Part shown: piece by piece, positions 60,185-64,000 of the stretch
Numbering within the stretch: position 1 is the stretch's first letter
Layout: every line of letters starts with the position of its first letter
Assembly: GCF_008638305.1 (NCBI RefSeq)
Contig: NZ_VTPZ01000006.1
Span: 124,001-188,000, forward strand
DNA length: 64,000 bases
Direction: 5' to 3'
Origin: Pseudomonas profundi
Lineage (GTDB): Bacteria > Pseudomonadota > Gammaproteobacteria > Pseudomonadales > Pseudomonadaceae
Position numbers and translations under genes: made by a program
Notes under the pieces: generated by a model
Databases searched by the model: none
The model's input: only the letters and a program-made list of their open reading frames with translations
What the model was told of the DNA's origin: nothing

Positions 60185-60777
60185 GAACGTTGCGTGGGTG
60201 GGTTTTCGATCTGGACGGCACGCTTACCGTCGCCCAGCACGATTTTCCGGCGATTCGTCGGGAGCTCGGGATTCCGCCAGATGAAGACATCCTGGGGCAC
60301 ATAGCGCGGTTACCTGATACACACCGGCAGGATATGAGCGCGCAGCTTGATGCGATCGAACTGCGCCTTGCTGCGGGTGTACAGCCAGCGCCCGGTGCGG
60401 CGGATCTCATTCGCCACCTGCATGCCCAGGGTGTGCAGTTGGGCATCCTTACGCGCAATCTGCGCTCGGTGGCGATGGCCTCGCTGGAGGTGATCGGGGT
60501 GCTCGATTGCTTTCGTACGGGTGACATTCTTGGCCGTAACGAGGCACTGCCCAAGCCGGATCCGGACGGTATCCGCCAGCTGCTGCAAGCGTGGCGGCTG
60601 CAGGAGTCGCAGGTAGTCATGGTGGGAGACTTTCGTTTCGACGTCGAAACGGGTCGCGCCGCGGGCTGCCATACCTGTCTGGTGCACCCCCAGAACAGCT
60701 GGCCGGAGCTGACCGACTGGCATGTGCCTGATTGCCTAGCGCTACGGGCCAGGCTAGGGCCCAGCGAACCTGTCTGA
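60181..60777 (+). CDS. HAD-family phosphatase
   Basis: The 198-residue haloacid-dehalogenase-type hydrolase has motif I VFDLDGTLTVAQHDF (Asp nucleophile and Asp+2), motif II LTRN, motif III Lys in LPKPDPDG and motif IV MVGDFRFDVETGRAAGC. The small helical cap suggests a phosphoglycolate-phosphatase-like or sugar phosphatase enzyme. ATG 60181 overlaps tesB by 4 bp (ATGA), which fixes the start and implies co-transcription. Substrate unknown. Confidence 0.92.
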   Translation: MRTLRGWVFDLDGTLTVAQHDFPAIRRELGIPPDEDILGHIARLPDTHRQDMSAQLDAIELRLAAGVQPAPGAADLIRHLHAQGVQLGILTRNLRSVAMASLEVIGVLDCFRTGDILGRNEALPKPDPDGIRQLLQAWRLQESQVVMVGDFRFDVETGRAAGCHTCLVHPQNSWPELTDWHVPDCLALRARLGPSEPV

Positions 60778-61052
60778 ACTGGCAGCTGAACGGCCTTGGG
60801 GGTTGAAGCGTGCTGAGCGGTGTTGTCAGCTCGCGGTTGCCTGTAGACAGTGAGCGGCTGTACAGTGCCGAGCGGTTCAGCCGGTACCATTGGCTGCCTG
60901 GCGGGCTGCTGGGTGATGGTTGACGCAACGGTGTTGCGCGCGGATTCGGTAGCCACTGAACGTTTTTACCTTGCCATGGGCGTCCTCGCCCGGTGTGAAC
61001 AACGGCACACCTGACCTCGCGGGGTGTCGATAGTGATTTTTTAGGAGCCTCT

Positions 61053-63089
61053 ATGGCCTGGTTGCATTCCCGGCGCCTGCATTATTTCGTGGGCGGAGTG
61101 GCGATTCTGTTTCTGCTGTTGGTGGCGTTGCGCGGAATTTTTCTGGTAGCGTTCTCTTCGGTTGATCCGGGCGTTGATCAGCCCTGGGGGCTGGTACTCG
61201 AGACGTTGGGAATTGGCGTCCGTTTTGATTTGCGCCTGGCCATCCTGCTGATGCTCCCTGCCATGTTTCTCGCCTGGCTGCCCTATTGGAACAGTCTGCG
61301 TTCGAAGGTGCTGCGCTGGGTGGGCCGAGCCTACCTGCTGTTGGCGCTGGCCGTCATTCTGCTGGTCTATATTCTTGATTTCGGACATTACGCCTACCTG
61401 GGCGTGCGCCTGAATGCGTCGGCCCTGAAGTTTATCGCTGATGTGCAGATCTCCCAGCAGATGGTCTGGGAAAGCTATCCGGTCGTGTGGATCACCCTGG
61501 GCTGGCTCGCCTTGGTACTGCCAGTGTTCTACGCGCTGTGGTCACTGGAAAAAGTCACTCTCAATCGGCAGGAGAAGCGAATCGGCCTGTGGTCGAGGGT
61601 GCTGGGCAGCGTGGCGATGGTGGTAGTGGTGTTCCTGGCGCTGCTCGGTCGTTACAGCAACCTGAACCTGGAAAACCCCGTACCGCTGCGCTGGAACGAT
61701 GCGTTTTTCGCGGGTGACACGCAACTGGGTGCGCTGGGGCTGAACCCGGTGATCTTCTTCTACGATACCTTGCTGGTTCCGCAGGATCGCTATGATCTGG
61801 AGCAAGTGCGCGAACATTACGCCGAAGTCAGCCACTATCTCGGCGTGTCCGAGCCGGAAGCCGAAACGCTGACATTGTCACGTCAGATAGCGCCGCAACC
61901 GCACCAGCTCGGGGTTGCTCAGCCACCGAATGTGGTGTTCGTGATGCTGGAGTCCCTCGGCACCACTGCGGTCGGTGCCTATGGTAATCCGCTGAATCCG
62001 ACCCCCAACCTGGACCGCATGGCCGGTGAGAGCTGGTTCTTTCGGCACTTCTATGTGCCTGTGACAGGCACTGCCAAGACCGTTTGGGCGAGTATTACCG
62101 GGGTTCCGGATGTATCGCGTCAGGAAACCGCGACGCGTAACCCGCTGATTACCAATCAGCACACCCTGATCAATGCGCTGAAGGATTATCAGAAGGTCTA
62201 CACCATTGGTGGCAACTCCGGTTGGGCCAACATGAACGCCTTGATCCGCCAGAGCATAGACGGCATCAAACTCTACGAGGAAGGCGGCTGGCAGGCTCCG
62301 AACGTGGACGTCTGGGGTATATCGGACCTTGATCTGTTCAAGGAGACTGACCAGATTCTGCGCGATCTGCCCAGGGACAAACCGTTCTTCGCCTATATCC
62401 AGACCGCCGGGAATCATCGGCCTTATACGATTCCGCAGGAGAACGACGATTTCGAGGCGCTGGACAAGACCCTGGAGGACGTTCAGGCGGCCGGCTCGCG
62501 GAGTGTCGAGCAATACAACGCCGTGCGACTGCTGGATTACAACGTGGGCAGATTCATGGAAATGGCGAAGGCGGGCGGATACTTCGATAACACCATCTTC
62601 GTTCTGTTCGGCGATCACAATACGCGTATCGCCAACATCGACTACATGAAGCCGGCCTTCGACAAGCTGGGCCTGGAAAGCAATAACGTGCCGATGCTGA
62701 TCTACGCCCCCGAGCTGTTGAAACCGCGCGAATTCGACGAGGCCGTGGGCCTGGCCGACCTGCTACCCACCGTGGCGGGGCTGCTCGGTCTGGAGTACGA
62801 GAACCGCACGCTCGGGCGTGACGTGCAGATGCCTGCGCCTGAAGGCGAGAGAGTAGTGCCGCTGGTGTTGCGCGAGGGCTCGTTTCCGCTGATCGGTGCT
62901 GTAAGCAAGGATTTTCTGTTGCAGATGAACTACGACGGCAGCGAGCCCAGCCTGCATGACCTGCATTCGGACACGCCGCTGGATAACGTCGCTGACCGCC
63001 ATCCCGAGGAATATCAGCGCATGCTTCCCTTGACCCGGGGGCTGTACGAAACCTCGCGTTATATGCTGTACGAGAACGTGCGCGAGTGA
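61053..63089 (+). CDS. LTA-synthase-like membrane sulfatase family protein
   Basis: The 678-residue protein has five N-terminal TM helices within about residues 10-200 and then a periplasmic alkaline-phosphatase-fold domain. That domain starts PPNVVFVMLESLGTTAVGAYGNPLNPTPNLDRMA and carries the catalytic Thr in VPVTGTAKTVWASITG and metal ligands in LFGDHNTR. In Gram-negatives such enzymes transfer phosphoglycerol (OpgB/MdoB) or phosphoethanolamine to envelope glycans or lipid A. Which one applies cannot be seen. The 275-bp gap upstream of it holds nothing recognised. Confidence 0.9.
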   Translation: MAWLHSRRLHYFVGGVAILFLLLVALRGIFLVAFSSVDPGVDQPWGLVLETLGIGVRFDLRLAILLMLPAMFLAWLPYWNSLRSKVLRWVGRAYLLLALAVILLVYILDFGHYAYLGVRLNASALKFIADVQISQQMVWESYPVVWITLGWLALVLPVFYALWSLEKVTLNRQEKRIGLWSRVLGSVAMVVVVFLALLGRYSNLNLENPVPLRWNDAFFAGDTQLGALGLNPVIFFYDTLLVPQDRYDLEQVREHYAEVSHYLGVSEPEAETLTLSRQIAPQPHQLGVAQPPNVVFVMLESLGTTAVGAYGNPLNPTPNLDRMAGESWFFRHFYVPVTGTAKTVWASITGVPDVSRQETATRNPLITNQHTLINALKDYQKVYTIGGNSGWANMNALIRQSIDGIKLYEEGGWQAPNVDVWGISDLDLFKETDQILRDLPRDKPFFAYIQTAGNHRPYTIPQENDDFEALDKTLEDVQAAGSRSVEQYNAVRLLDYNVGRFMEMAKAGGYFDNTIFVLFGDHNTRIANIDYMKPAFDKLGLESNNVPMLIYAPELLKPREFDEAVGLADLLPTVAGLLGLEYENRTLGRDVQMPAPEGERVVPLVLREGSFPLIGAVSKDFLLQMNYDGSEPSLHDLHSDTPLDNVADRHPEEYQRMLPLTRGLYETSRYMLYENVRE

Positions 63090-63099
63090 CAGAAGTGGC

Positions 63100-63116
63100 C
63101 GGCCCCTTGAGGGCCG
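63100..63116. terminator. Hairpin between convergent ltaS-like and nadC genes
   Basis: CGGCCC (63100-63105) pairs with GGGCCG (63111-63116) around CTTGA. There is no U run on either strand, so it is only a possible bidirectional terminator. Confidence 0.35.
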
Positions 63117-63126
63117 AACCCTTGCG

Positions 63127-63999
<873 letters not shown>

Positions 64000-64000
64000 A

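Overview
The window reads as chromosome of a Pseudomonas-like gammaproteobacterium (Pseudomonas/Halopseudomonas type). This is inferred from protein resemblance and from the housekeeping set on the right: dinB, dinG, pdxH, tesB, nadC, YchJ, DUF2489 and DUF6231 proteins and an initiator tRNA. No rRNA or species marker is present, so the genus is an inference.

Bases 1 to about 36.5 kb hold one large catabolic island for a hydrophobic, probably alicyclic or polycyclic carboxylic compound (steroid- or terpenoid-like; the substrate cannot be read from sequence). It encodes the tail of a GMC oxidoreductase, three Rieske oxygenase alpha subunits with one shared flavin/2Fe-2S reductase, a 3-ketosteroid-dehydrogenase-like flavoprotein and three SDRs. 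It also encodes NTF2/SnoaL, SRPBCC and VOC proteins, an acyl-CoA ligase, a paired acyl-CoA dehydrogenase and a DUF35/thiolase-fold pair of the steroid aldolase kind. A 2-oxoacid dehydrogenase set has its E2 split over two genes. The export/envelope set is DUF1329, BNR repeat protein and MMPL/RND transporter. A leftward operon (36460 to 30260) adds classical beta-oxidation: acyl-CoA dehydrogenase, hydratase, 3-hydroxyacyl-CoA dehydrogenase, thiolase and a DUF6285/kinase-fold pair.

The most striking signal is a palindrome, AAAAAC-N10-GTTTTT, found seven times. It lies ahead of each of the seven transcription units I infer (476, 4639, 13465, 16602, 20512, 21321 and, leftward, 36460), and one copy precedes the island's only regulator, a TetR-family gene at 20512. 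The simplest reading is one repressor controlling the whole 36-kb pathway and itself.

From 36.8 to 44.1 kb lie a double-Cache periplasmic protein, an MBL-fold hydrolase, an NCS2-type permease and a fatty-acyl-CoA synthetase, the last divergent from a PAS histidine kinase/FixJ-type regulator pair. From 44.2 kb on the content is mostly housekeeping: tRNA-fMet, two tandem membrane diguanylate cyclases, a 270-bp MITE-like element with CTAG target duplications, dinB, small conserved proteins, dinG, a 42-bp repeat region with REP-like palindromes, a serine hydrolase, pdxH, an SDR, a BaiN-type flavoprotein, tesB, a HAD phosphatase, an LTA-synthase-like sulfatase and nadC.
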